In this document: in pieces, positions 16,026 to 24,327 of the stretch
How the letters are laid out: the number at the start of each line of letters is the position of its first letter
Position numbering within the stretch: the first letter of the stretch is position 1
Notes under the pieces: model-generated
What the model was told of the DNA's origin: nothing
Seen by the model: the letters and a program-made list of their open reading frames with translations, nothing else
Database searches by the model: none
Translations under genes and position numbers: made by a program
From: DASQEH01 sp035633755
Lineage (GTDB): Bacteria; Actinomycetota; Actinomycetes; Propionibacteriales; Nocardioidaceae
Length of the DNA: 42,776 nucleotides
NCBI GenBank assembly: GCA_035633755.1
Contig: DASQEH010000113.1
Location: 1 to 42,776, forward strand
Direction of reading: 5' to 3'

Positions 16026-17006
16026 TCACTCCTCCTCGTGGCCGGCGGTACGTAGCCGATAGCCGTAGCGCAGCATCAGCGGCAGCGTTGCGAGCTCCAC
16101 GAGGCGCTGGTCGCGGCGGGCCATCGAGCTGCGCCACTCGTCGTCGGGCCGAATGGTCACCGAGCCGGTCACGAACCGGCTCGGGTTGCCCGCGACGATG
16201 TGGTTCGGGTGGAGCAGAACCGTGTCCCGGCTCTCGAACGGCGGGTGCTCCCCTGACTCGCCGAGCATCGACAAGATGGACTCGACCGCCGGCCGGGGGT
16301 CTCGGGCGAAGTCCTCGTACCGCAGGAACAGCCAGCGGTCTTCGGGGAGGCGCCGACGCAGCGCCGCGGCCGAGAGGCTGTTGTCGACCCAGCGTCGGAC
16401 GGTGGAGGGCAGGCTGCGGGTCCCCATCGTCCGGGTATGACCTTCGACGGAGAACGTCTTGGACCGCCTCCACGAGTGGACCACGGCACGAGGGTCACGG
16501 ACCAGGTGGAGGACATAGTGGTCGACGTCCTCGAGGCCCGCGAAGACCGCTGCGTCCTGAGGGCGCTTCGAGGTGTCGACGATCACCCGTGCTGCCGACT
16601 GCTCCGCGAATGCACGGGTGGCCGCGGCGGTGTACCTGCGCACCTCTTGCAGGGCTGCCCAGTCTCGAGCGCCACCGTCGGCGCTGTGGAGCAGGCGCAG
16701 CCGGTTGCGGTGCTTGTTGAGCTCGCCGAGAGCCACCATGATCTGCTGCGCCAGGTTGACCTGCTCGTCGGAGTCCGCCGTCTGCAGGGTCTTGGTCAGG
16801 ACCGGCCCCCACACTTCGCACTGCGCCGGAAGTGCCCCGCACCCGCACGGACGCCGGGCGACGACCCCACGCTCCCACAGCCAGCGCAGCTCACCGGCGC
16901 TCGCAAAACCTGCGAACTCACCCAGAATGCTGGCCAGCACGGTGGTCCCGCTACGGCCGGCCCCGACGATCGACAGCACTTTGAGGGGCTGGGCCGCGGC
17001 CGTCAT
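16026..17006 (-). CDS. Sulfotransferase with Cys-rich N-terminal motif
   Basis: A 326-residue sulfotransferase of the Sulfotransfer_3 type. The PAPS loop GAGRSGTT covers residues 15-22, and LVRDPRAVVHSWRR provides the 3'-phosphate contact. Between them is a short cysteine motif (RRPCGCGALPAQCEVW; Cys54, 56 and 63), seen in one branch of actinobacterial sulfotransferases, where it may bind metal or form a disulfide. The protein differs clearly from its operon partner at 15083, so the two probably modify different positions or acceptors. The gene is first in its operon and divergent from the exported protein gene at 17072. Confidence 0.87.
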   Translation of the reverse strand: MTAAAQPLKVLSIVGAGRSGTTVLASILGEFAGFASAGELRWLWERGVVARRPCGCGALPAQCEVWGPVLTKTLQTADSDEQVNLAQQIMVALGELNKHRNRLRLLHSADGGARDWAALQEVRRYTAAATRAFAEQSAARVIVDTSKRPQDAAVFAGLEDVDHYVLHLVRDPRAVVHSWRRSKTFSVEGHTRTMGTRSLPSTVRRWVDNSLSAAALRRRLPEDRWLFLRYEDFARDPRPAVESILSMLGESGEHPPFESRDTVLLHPNHIVAGNPSRFVTGSVTIRPDDEWRSSMARRDQRLVELATLPLMLRYGYRLRTAGHEEE

Positions 17007-17059
17007 GTGGGTCCTTTCCAGGGCACGGTCGGCGGCAGAGGACCGCCCTAACTACGGCA

Positions 17060-17065
17060 TATCAT
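17060..17065 (+). promoter_or_regulatory. Possible -10 box for a leaderless transcript
   Basis: TATCAT ends seven bases before the ATG at 17072, so transcription from it would begin at or next to the start codon. The gene lacks a strong Shine-Dalgarno sequence, which fits a leaderless message. No good -35 element is visible. Confidence 0.25.
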
Positions 17066-17071
17066 GTCAGG

Positions 17072-18217
17072 ATGGTCAAGCCGTCATCGAATCCGAGCGC
17101 GCCTGCGTCGCATCGTCGCCCCTCGGGTTCCAAGGCGGCTGGAGGCAGGTCGCGGGCGCTGTTGGCGCTCGCCAGCGTCGTGGTGCTCGTCCTGGGTGGC
17201 GCCACCGTCGCCGCCGTCATCGGTGACGAGGACGACACCTCGCCGACCCCTCCTGGTCCTGCCACCACCAGCGCGTCGTCGACCGACTCTTCGCAGGATT
17301 CGCCTTCGGAGCCGCCTCGGACGTACCGGGCTTTCACCGACGACTCGTGGTGGAACACCCCGCTGCCGTACCAGGCACCCGATGACCCTGCCGAGAGCGA
17401 GATCCTCGACTACATGCGAACAGGGGTCGAGAGCGGGAACGGCTGCCTCATGTTGGCCGGTGCAGGGGACAGCCCCTGGGGGAACCCGATCTACTGGGCG
17501 CAGACCTCCGACCCGGAGTACAACCTGGAGGGGGTACGCGGAGACCGTCCTCCTGAGGTGGACAGCCTCCGCATCCCGGTCAGCGCCGAGCCCGCCTCCA
17601 ACAACGACGGCCACATGAGCATCTACGACCTCGACAGGGGCTACGTGGTGGCGCTCACAGACGCCGAGTACGACGCCGACTCCGACGAGTGGTCGGCGTC
17701 CGGCGCCAGCGTCACCTACCTGCGGTCCAACGGACTGCACTCGGACCTGCCGGAGTCAGACGAGCCACGCAACGTGGGGAGCCACCGCGGCAACAACGGG
17801 GCGACGATGACCGTGTCGTGGGACATGGTTCAGGCCGGCTCCATACGCCACGTCCTCAAGGTCGCCGTCGGTCCCGAGGCGGCCGACCGTGCCGTCTTCC
17901 CGATGGTCGGCTCCGACGGTGACTACCACGGATCCGACCCGGGCGTCCCCCCGCAAGGGATACGACTGCGCATCAAGCCGTCGATCGACCTCGAAGAGCT
18001 CCAGCTGAACCCGCAGGCCTTCGTCATCGCACAGGCCCTCCAGCGTTACGGCTTCTACATCGGCGACTCGGGCGGGGTCACGGCTCTCAAGCTGGAGAAC
18101 ACCACCGCGGAGGGACGCGGACAGCTCTGGGACGTCTCGGCGTTCGACCTGTGCGGGCTCCCGTTCACGCCTGACTACTGGGATGTGATCGAGGAGGGCT
18201 ACGACCCCAGCGGGTAG
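17072..18217 (+). CDS. Membrane-anchored extracytoplasmic protein of unknown function
   Basis: A 381-residue protein with a short basic cytoplasmic start, one membrane helix (about 29-50), a Ser/Thr/Pro-rich linker (about 55-83) and a globular outer domain of about 295 residues. The outer domain holds recurring Trp, Tyr and Asp-rich strands, a HRGNNGATMTVSW stretch and a conserved-looking end (RIKPSIDL, then QALQRYGFYIGDSGG and LKLENTTAEGRG). I recall uncharacterised actinobacterial proteins with a similar ending but no assigned function. Its position between sulfotransferases and the polymerase suggests work on the exported polysaccharide, for instance as a lyase, hydrolase or binding protein. 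That remains a guess. Confidence 0.8.
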   Translation: MVKPSSNPSAPASHRRPSGSKAAGGRSRALLALASVVVLVLGGATVAAVIGDEDDTSPTPPGPATTSASSTDSSQDSPSEPPRTYRAFTDDSWWNTPLPYQAPDDPAESEILDYMRTGVESGNGCLMLAGAGDSPWGNPIYWAQTSDPEYNLEGVRGDRPPEVDSLRIPVSAEPASNNDGHMSIYDLDRGYVVALTDAEYDADSDEWSASGASVTYLRSNGLHSDLPESDEPRNVGSHRGNNGATMTVSWDMVQAGSIRHVLKVAVGPEAADRAVFPMVGSDGDYHGSDPGVPPQGIRLRIKPSIDLEELQLNPQAFVIAQALQRYGFYIGDSGGVTALKLENTTAEGRGQLWDVSAFDLCGLPFTPDYWDVIEEGYDPSG

Positions 18218-18312
18218 GCCTGGACGGCAAGGGGCCCGAGCCGCAGCAAGGTAACCGCAGCTGGCGAGAGGGCTAGCATGATCCGACCGAACGACGAGAG
18301 CTGGGAGACTTG

Positions 18313-19668
18313 ATGGGGCAGGTGGTGCTCGGCGTCCTCCTCGCCCCCCTGCTGATCGCTGTGGCGCTGATGCTCATCCGCGAACCGCTGCGGCTGGCGC
18401 TGCCGGCCTACGCCGCCCTCATCCCCTTCGGTGGACGGATCGCGTTCGGTGCCTCACCCTACGCGTCGCTGTCGTCCATCCTCGGCCTGATCCTCGGCAT
18501 CGGCCTCATCCTTCAGCTGATGAGCGCCCGCCGAGCCGCGGTCCAGTTGAGCCCCACCGTGCCGATCTGGCTGCTCCTACTGGCGACCGCGGGGGCCACC
18601 GCGACCTGGAGCATCGCTCCGCAGGCCACCGTCGGAGGATTCTTCATCCTGGGCAGCCTGGTCCTCGTCTACGTCCTGATCTCGCTGTCGAGAGCGGACC
18701 GGCAGATCCTCCGGCGAACTGAGACCGCCCTGGTCACCGGGGGCGTAGCGGCCGCCTGCTACGGGGTGACGCAGTTGCTGTTCCTGGGCGGCTTCCCCTC
18801 CGACGTGCCCGGCGTCGGCCCGGCGCCGGACGGACGGTTCGGCAACGACCTGCTGGGGCCCGACAACCAAGCGGTCGCACTGCTCCTGCCGCTCGTGATA
18901 TCGCTCACTCGGTCTCACTCAGCGCGCACAAGCACCGCACGGCTCGCCTACACCGCCAGCGCCGTGCTGCTGCTGGGAGGCGTCCTCATGACCGGGTCCC
19001 GCGGTGGGATCCTGGCGGCCATCGTTGCCGGCGTCGCGCTGCTGTTCGCGGCCCCGCGCGAAAGCAGGACGCGCCTGCTCGTGTACGGCGCGGTCGGCCT
19101 GGTTGTCGCGGGGATCGTGTGGATCTACCACCCTCTCGGCATCGCGAACCGTACGACCGAGACGGCGACGTCGAGCTCCGGTCGCACCGACATCTGGCAG
19201 GTCGGCCTGGCGGCTTGCCCCCAGTACTGCACGGTCGGTTCCGGGTGGTCCACCTTCCCCGACGTCTACGCAGAGACCCAGGCCACCGTGCCGGGCGCGA
19301 AGGTGCTCGTCGGCAAAGGCGGCTCCTACCAGCCTCACAACGTGTGGCTGTTGATCGCCGTCGAGCTTGGTATCCCCGGTCTGCTCTTGTTCGGAGCCGG
19401 TGTGGCAACGACCTTCTACGAGGCGCTGCGCCTGCCCAACAGCCTGCGCGGTCCACCGATGGCCGGACTCCTGGGGACGCTGTTCGCGGCGTTCTTCCTG
19501 TCCAACCTGGAGTTCAAGTTCTTCTGGATGGCGTTCATCATGGTTGCCCTCTCACGGAACCTGGTGGAGGCTGAGCTCGAGGATGAGGGATCGGTGACGA
19601 CCGGACCTGCAGCGGCCCAGCCGTCACGGTTCGGCCCACACGGCGCCACCGCCGACTCCATCAGGTAG
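18313..19668 (+). CDS. O-antigen ligase / Wzy-type polymerase
   Basis: A 451-residue membrane protein with about 11 hydrophobic helices and a large outer loop near residues 285-340. The PF04932-type region includes MTGSRGGILAAIV before the loop and the PHNVWLLIAVELGIPG motif after it, with the conserved His and Glu. Proteins of this family polymerise lipid-linked repeat units (Wzy) or ligate polysaccharide to an acceptor on the outer face of the membrane. With a Wzx flippase and a Wzz-like protein nearby, polymerase is the more likely role. I use the ATG at 18313, preceded by GGGAG. It is convergent with the Wzz-like gene. Confidence 0.87.
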   Translation: MGQVVLGVLLAPLLIAVALMLIREPLRLALPAYAALIPFGGRIAFGASPYASLSSILGLILGIGLILQLMSARRAAVQLSPTVPIWLLLLATAGATATWSIAPQATVGGFFILGSLVLVYVLISLSRADRQILRRTETALVTGGVAAACYGVTQLLFLGGFPSDVPGVGPAPDGRFGNDLLGPDNQAVALLLPLVISLTRSHSARTSTARLAYTASAVLLLGGVLMTGSRGGILAAIVAGVALLFAAPRESRTRLLVYGAVGLVVAGIVWIYHPLGIANRTTETATSSSGRTDIWQVGLAACPQYCTVGSGWSTFPDVYAETQATVPGAKVLVGKGGSYQPHNVWLLIAVELGIPGLLLFGAGVATTFYEALRLPNSLRGPPMAGLLGTLFAAFFLSNLEFKFFWMAFIMVALSRNLVEAELEDEGSVTTGPAAAQPSRFGPHGATADSIR

Positions 19669-19695
19669 AGGCACCAAGGGGGGCCGGTCGGTCTG

Positions 19696-20931
19696 TCAGG
19701 ACCCGCCAACCGCCGTGCTCGTCGACCCCGACGAACCTGCTCGGTCGAAGGGGAACACCCCTGCTGGCGACGACCCACCTGAAGGGTCTGCCGGCGTCTC
19801 GCGAGGCTGGGGGTTGGGGCGACGACGGGTCGAGAACCACGGCGCCTTGTCGACCAGGACCAGCCCCGCAGGGCCACCGGTCAGGTACTGCGACGCGGTC
19901 TGCTCCAGTGACCGCATGCTCACCCCCCTGGGTACGACCAGCAGGGTCAACGCTGACGCTGGGAGCCTAGCCACCGCATCTGTCGGCCCGTCGGCGACGA
20001 CGAACTGCATGCGACGCGCTCCGCCGGCAGCAGCGGTTCCGTCCGGGCGGACACCACTTGCCTCTGCGGGGGGAGCGCCAGCGCTCCGCATCACTCGACC
20101 GAACCTCGCGAGGTAGCGTTCGATCGCCGAGCCAACCTGGCGCAGCTGTGGGACAGACTCGCGAGCACTCGTGAGCATCACTTGCTCCGACGAGCTGGCC
20201 AGCAAGCGCCGGCACAGCGCTGCCACACCCATCAAGTCCCCATCGTCGCCGCTCTTGGAGTCGCGGGGAAGCGTCACCGAGCCGAGCACCGGAGCGCCGG
20301 CGACACGCTGGGCACTGGCTGCGTCGATCACCGGCCGACGCATGATCAGCAACAAGGCCACAGCGCCGATGCCTGCCAACGCACCTGCGAGCAGGCCGAT
20401 GGCGATGGACAGCAGGCCACCACCGAGCGTCGGGGTCGGCTGCTCAGGCGCGTCCGCCTTGCGATGGACGACGAACTCGCCTACTGCGGCGACGCTCGGC
20501 TTGCTCGGGTTGCTGTACTTGTTCAGCTCGATCGTGAAGGCGGCAGCGGCGGTGTTGGCGGCACGCTGGGCATCCTCGGCTGAGTCGCCGTGCCCGACAA
20601 CCTCGAAGACGATGTTGTCCTGTGCCGCGACGAGCTCGGCCCGCTGGGGCACCACGGAGGCGCCTGCGTCGAGCTCGAACTCTCTCCGGAGGGCGTTCTC
20701 CACCGCGCCGTTGCCGAAGACCGACTCGCCCAGGCGTGGAAGGGGATCCAGATTCGTCAGCCTGAGCTCTTTCTTCGGCCCCACCTGAGCCTCGGCGTCG
20801 TAGACCTCGGCGCCTCGGCTCAGTACCAACGGCACCACGACGCCCAGGGCGACGACGAACAGGAGAACGAGCCAGGCATAGCGCCGCAGCCCCCATCCCA
20901 ATGTGCTCAGGACGTCGGCGCCCTCGTTCAT
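19696..20931 (-). CDS. Wzz-type chain-length protein with degenerate BY-kinase domain
   Basis: A 411-residue protein with the two-helix Wzz/YveK layout: helix 1 at about 17-38, an extracytoplasmic domain to about 170, and helix 2 at about 171-197. It continues into a cytoplasmic domain shaped like a bacterial tyrosine kinase, with VLGSVTLP, then VMLTSARES (251-259), then ALTLLVVPRGVSMRSLEQT. In active kinases the TSAR stretch continues as PGEGKST; here it reads ESVPQL and lacks the Walker Lys, so ATP hydrolysis is unlikely. A Pro/Ser/Gly-rich tail without a tyrosine cluster follows. It probably sets polymer length as a pseudokinase. The ATG at 20931 has GAGAGG seven bases upstream. Confidence 0.82.
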   Translation of the reverse strand: MNEGADVLSTLGWGLRRYAWLVLLFVVALGVVVPLVLSRGAEVYDAEAQVGPKKELRLTNLDPLPRLGESVFGNGAVENALRREFELDAGASVVPQRAELVAAQDNIVFEVVGHGDSAEDAQRAANTAAAAFTIELNKYSNPSKPSVAAVGEFVVHRKADAPEQPTPTLGGGLLSIAIGLLAGALAGIGAVALLLIMRRPVIDAASAQRVAGAPVLGSVTLPRDSKSGDDGDLMGVAALCRRLLASSSEQVMLTSARESVPQLRQVGSAIERYLARFGRVMRSAGAPPAEASGVRPDGTAAAGGARRMQFVVADGPTDAVARLPASALTLLVVPRGVSMRSLEQTASQYLTGGPAGLVLVDKAPWFSTRRRPNPQPRETPADPSGGSSPAGVFPFDRAGSSGSTSTAVGGS

Positions 20932-21012
20932 CGATGATCCTCTCGTTGTGTCGGCCAAGTGTAAGGGGACCTGTGAGGAGGGCCCGAGATGCTCGACCGG
21001 TGGCTCTCGTGG

Positions 21013-22104
21013 TCAGCCCACGGCATAAGCGCCGTAGGGCAAGGTGCCGGGCTCCTCGGACGAGAACCCCTGACAGCTCGAAGTGTCCGCGAAGTCCAGC
21101 TGGTCAGCCGGGATGTTGCCGGGTCCGCCGACGACCTCCTCCGCGAATGGTCGCAGGAACACACGGTCCCCATTACCGAGGTTCTGTGTCACGACGTTGT
21201 CGGCGTCCTGCGGCTCGTTCCACCGGACCAGCACTCCTGCCGAGGGTCCCGCGAGGATGTTGCGAGTGACGGACAGCCCCGAGGTGTCTCCGGCGACCGC
21301 GATCGCTGATCTCGCGCCGTAGACGGTGTTGAACTCGAAGGTGACATCGGTCGCTCCTCCGCGAGCGGAGCCGATGGCTACGTTGTGGGGGCCGGGTGCA
21401 TCGAACATGACATTGCGGCTCACGACGCCGGGGCCGGCGTCACGCATGGCGCCGATCGTGAGGTTGCTGCTGCGAACGACGTCAGTCGGTGGCCGGACGT
21501 CGTGGAGGCAGTTGCCGGTGACGGACCACTTCGTCGGCTCTCCCCGTCCGTAGCCGGTCACGAGCATGTTGGTCGATCCTCGCGATCCCCAGACTTCGCT
21601 GTTCTGCCAGGTCCATCCCTCGCCTCCGGTGATCTTGACCAGGGGCCGGTTCGTCGACGCAACCGTCTCGTTCGCCGTCACGTTGATGCCGTCGATGGTC
21701 CAGTACGACGGCTGGCGCACCCAGAAGAGACCCTGCACGATCACCCGTTCGCCGGGGTAGGCCATCATGACGATGGGTCTGGCCTTGGTGGTCGGCTCGA
21801 CGTGCACCTGGAACACGTCTTCGCGGTAGACGCCGCCGCGGACATAGAGGAGCTGGTCCGGACGCATGGCGGGCAGGGCTCGGCGCAGCGTCCGCCACGG
21901 CTGGCTCTCGGTGCCGGGCCAGTTGTCCCGACCGTCCGGGCTCACGTACCGCACGGAGCTCATGTCGGTCGCAACCGGCGAGGTCGACTCCTTGGTCTGG
22001 GCTGAGCGCGCCCCAGAGTCGCATGCGCCCACCGCGATGGCGGCCAGCAGAGCGAGCGCCGCCCGTCGACCCCGGTCGGCGACATAGGTGCCCAGGCGGT
22101 TCAT
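21013..22104 (-). CDS. Beta-helix lipoprotein, possible polysaccharide-active enzyme
   Basis: A 363-residue exported protein. The signal peptide ends in AVGAC, a lipobox, so Cys near residue 27 is probably lipidated. The mature part begins with VRYVSPDGRDNWPGTESQPWRT, shortened here as YVSPDGRD...PWRT, the hallmark start of DUF1565 or pectate-lyase-like right-handed beta helices, and continues with strand repeats (ITGGEGWTWQNSEVWGS, SSNLTIGAM, DVTFEFNTVYG). Such folds are found in polysaccharide lyases, epimerases and hydrolases. The start at 22104 overlaps the ATP-grasp stop as ATGA, so it is translated with the tailoring operon. It may trim, epimerise or hold the polymer outside the cell. 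Confidence 0.8.
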   Translation of the reverse strand: MNRLGTYVADRGRRAALALLAAIAVGACDSGARSAQTKESTSPVATDMSSVRYVSPDGRDNWPGTESQPWRTLRRALPAMRPDQLLYVRGGVYREDVFQVHVEPTTKARPIVMMAYPGERVIVQGLFWVRQPSYWTIDGINVTANETVASTNRPLVKITGGEGWTWQNSEVWGSRGSTNMLVTGYGRGEPTKWSVTGNCLHDVRPPTDVVRSSNLTIGAMRDAGPGVVSRNVMFDAPGPHNVAIGSARGGATDVTFEFNTVYGARSAIAVAGDTSGLSVTRNILAGPSAGVLVRWNEPQDADNVVTQNLGNGDRVFLRPFAEEVVGGPGNIPADQLDFADTSSCQGFSSEEPGTLPYGAYAVG

Positions 22105-23417
22105 GGCATGCGGCCGCCTACCGGCTCTTCGGTGACTGAGCTGCTTGTCATCCTGGCGCGGCCATCCCGTACCAACGAGCGCCCACCAGCCACCAGGGCG
22201 GCCGCCACCTTGCCCCTGCTCTTCCACGTTGCCTGCACCACGTCAACCGCGAAGGGGACTGGGTCGCGGCGTGACCAGATGGCATGAGCCTTCGGTCCGC
22301 GCAGGGACCGGGCCCACTCCGCCCACGACAGCTCACCTCGCCGGTGCGCCACCACCGCTGCTTGCGCGTCGCGGCGCAGGTCCAGCCACTTTGTACCGAC
22401 GTAGCGCTGTTCGCGGGCGGCCGGAAGAGGGAGCCCAGCTGCATCGCAGTAGGCGGTGTAGACCAGCTCGACCCCGCCCGCCTCAGCGATCGCCGAGCGG
22501 CCCGTCGGGCGACCAACGTTCGGCTCGATGATGAGCAGGCGCCCGCTGTGCACGTCGCGCTTCATCTCGAGGTAGGCAAGGCCTTGGAACCCCACCTCAC
22601 CGAACAGCCGCAGGGTCGCCTCGAGCACCTCGTCGTTGCGGCACTCCTCACCCGAAGCACTGGTGCCGATCTCGGGTGGCCACTGCCGCACCTTGCGCGC
22701 CACGAACGTCACCAGGGCCTGGCCCCGCGAGTCGAAGTAGGCGTTGCAGGAGTAGAGGCCGTCCTCGCCTCCCCGCACCCATTGCTGGGCGAGCAACACC
22801 GGAGCCCACGAGCTCACCCGGTCGTAGACCGCCAGGAACTCGTCGGCGTTGTCGACGGCGTATCCCTTCGCGCTCGTGTTCTTCTCCCACTCCGCGGACT
22901 TCACGGGTGGCTTGAGCACGCACGGGTAGGTCATGTCGTCGGCAACCTGCTCAGCATCAAGCCGAGTGGACAGCAGCTCCGTCCGCGGCACCGGGAGCGC
23001 CGTGTCCCGGGCGTGGCGGGCGAAGCTGACCTTGTCCATCAGCAGCTGCACGACGGGGTCCGGGGCCAGCGGCAGGACGAAATGATCCGCCAGTGTCACT
23101 CGAGCGCGCGACAGCGTGGACACGCTGGCGTCGGTACACGGCAGCAGGACCGATCTGCCGCCGATGCGGCGTCCGAGGGCCTGCAGCGTGTGGACCAGCT
23201 CATCACCGGACAAGGGGGACTGAAGCACCTCGACGCAGGCGTTGGTCCGGGCGCCCCAGTGGCGGCGATCGGCTGCCACACCCACGACGGGCACCCCTCG
23301 GTCGGCCAGGATGCGCGCGGTCTGAAGCCCCGTGATGCTGTCCAGCCCGATCACGACAGCGGCCGGTGAGCTCCTCGACCCGAGCTGCTGCGGGACGTCG
23401 GAGCTACGCGGGATCAT
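22101..23417 (-). CDS. ATP-grasp carboxylate-amine/thiol ligase-like enzyme
   Basis: A 438-residue ATP-grasp protein. A Rossmann-like N-domain (AVVIGLDSITGLQTAR, 20-35) is followed by the ATP-binding lobes: LLMDKVSFA (126-133), PCVLKPP with Lys169, the hinge VLLAQQWVRGGE (207-218) and metal ligands Glu284 (YLEMKRD) and Glu298-Asn300 (IIEPNVGRPTG). Enzymes of this type activate a carboxylate as acyl phosphate and join it to an amine or similar nucleophile. The ATG at 23417 lies inside the end of the PEP mutase gene (14-base overlap) behind a GAGGAGG ribosome site. That coupling suggests it acts on the product of the mutase and dehydrogenase, or on a uronic acid of the polysaccharide. Confidence 0.85.
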   Translation of the reverse strand: MIPRSSDVPQQLGSRSSPAAVVIGLDSITGLQTARILADRGVPVVGVAADRRHWGARTNACVEVLQSPLSGDELVHTLQALGRRIGGRSVLLPCTDASVSTLSRARVTLADHFVLPLAPDPVVQLLMDKVSFARHARDTALPVPRTELLSTRLDAEQVADDMTYPCVLKPPVKSAEWEKNTSAKGYAVDNADEFLAVYDRVSSWAPVLLAQQWVRGGEDGLYSCNAYFDSRGQALVTFVARKVRQWPPEIGTSASGEECRNDEVLEATLRLFGEVGFQGLAYLEMKRDVHSGRLLIIEPNVGRPTGRSAIAEAGGVELVYTAYCDAAGLPLPAAREQRYVGTKWLDLRRDAQAAVVAHRRGELSWAEWARSLRGPKAHAIWSRRDPVPFAVDVVQATWKSRGKVAAALVAGGRSLVRDGRARMTSSSVTEEPVGGRMP

Positions 23418-24327
23418 CGGCCTCCTCGGCCTCTATGGTCTCGCGGGTGTGGACGAGCTCGAAGATGTGGTCGACCTTGGCGATGTGGGGGTCCGTAGCC
23501 GCCGGCTTGCCTTCGGCCTTGAGCGTCCGCAACGTCTCTTCCATGGCTTGGACGGAGGCGCGCATCGGCTGGTTCGCCAAGATCACCATGGAGAAGCCCT
23601 TGTCGTACAGCTGGTCCGCGGTGTAGTCGGGGAACAGCGTGGGCACGGCGACCAGGGGAACCGAGAGGCCGGTCTTGTGCCACTCCTCGAGGAATCCCTC
23701 GATCTCGCTCAGGCTCTTGTCCTTGGAGTGGATCAAGATGGCGTCGGCTCCGGCCTCGGCGTAGGCGACGGCGCGTTCGATGGCAGCCGCCACGCCGTGT
23801 CCGGCGATCAGCGCCTCCACCCTCGCGATGATCACGAACAGGGGGGACTCCTGAGCCGCCTTGGCGGCGCGAAGCCGACGTGCCTGTTCCTTGGTCTCCA
23901 CGAGCTCGCGCTTCGACGCGCCCTGGTAGAGGCTGTTGCGCTTCGGGAACAAGTTGTCCTCGATGCAGATCGCCGCGACACCCGCACGGTCGAACTCGAT
24001 CGTGGTCCGGACCACGTTGCTGAGGCCGCCGTAGCCGTTGTCGCAGTCGACGACAACGGGAAGGTCGGTGACCCCCTCGATCCGACGGGTCACGTCGAGG
24101 GTCTCGCTCATCGTGATGAGGTTGAGGTCCGGCACGCCGTAAGCCATGACCGAGACGCCGAAGCCACTCACCCACACGGCGTCGAAGCCGTGATTGTCGA
24201 TGAGCCGGGCGCTCATGGCGTCATGGGCACCGACCGCGACGACAGCGCTCGTGCCGGCGAGCCCCTCCCGCAGCTGGGCTCGCTTGCGGTCAGCGCGTCC
24301 GGCTGATTGGTCAGGCGACGTGTTCAA
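23404..24327 (-). CDS. pepM: Phosphoenolpyruvate mutase (phosphonate C-P bond formation)
   Basis: A 307-residue protein of the isocitrate lyase/PEP mutase superfamily. Residues that correspond to the known PEP mutase active site are all present: Trp52 and Ser54 (WVSG), Asp67 (GVPDL), Asp94 and Asp96 (DCDNGYGG), Glu123, Lys129, Asn131 and Ser132 (EDNLFPKRNS), Arg169 and His200. The Asn in KxNS separates mutases from phosphonopyruvate hydrolases, which have Thr there. One oddity is EDN in place of the usual EDK. The enzyme would turn PEP into phosphonopyruvate in the cytoplasm. The TTG start with GGAGGAG upstream overlaps the dehydrogenase gene by 17 bases. No phosphonopyruvate decarboxylase is adjacent. 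Confidence 0.87.
   Translation of the reverse strand: MNTSPDQSAGRADRKRAQLREGLAGTSAVVAVGAHDAMSARLIDNHGFDAVWVSGFGVSVMAYGVPDLNLITMSETLDVTRRIEGVTDLPVVVDCDNGYGGLSNVVRTTIEFDRAGVAAICIEDNLFPKRNSLYQGASKRELVETKEQARRLRAAKAAQESPLFVIIARVEALIAGHGVAAAIERAVAYAEAGADAILIHSKDKSLSEIEGFLEEWHKTGLSVPLVAVPTLFPDYTADQLYDKGFSMVILANQPMRASVQAMEETLRTLKAEGKPAATDPHIAKVDHIFELVHTRETIEAEEADDPA

Noticed and set aside
14630..16720. A plus-strand open frame of about 700 residues
   Set aside because: It lies antisense to two clear sulfotransferases and out of frame with the flippase gene. The translation is Arg/Gly/Pro-rich and has no domain.
23404..24327. Phosphonopyruvate hydrolase instead of PEP mutase
   Set aside because: The hydrolase has Thr where this protein has Asn131 in the K-x-N-S motif. 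The other mutase residues are all present, though the EDN variant leaves a little doubt.
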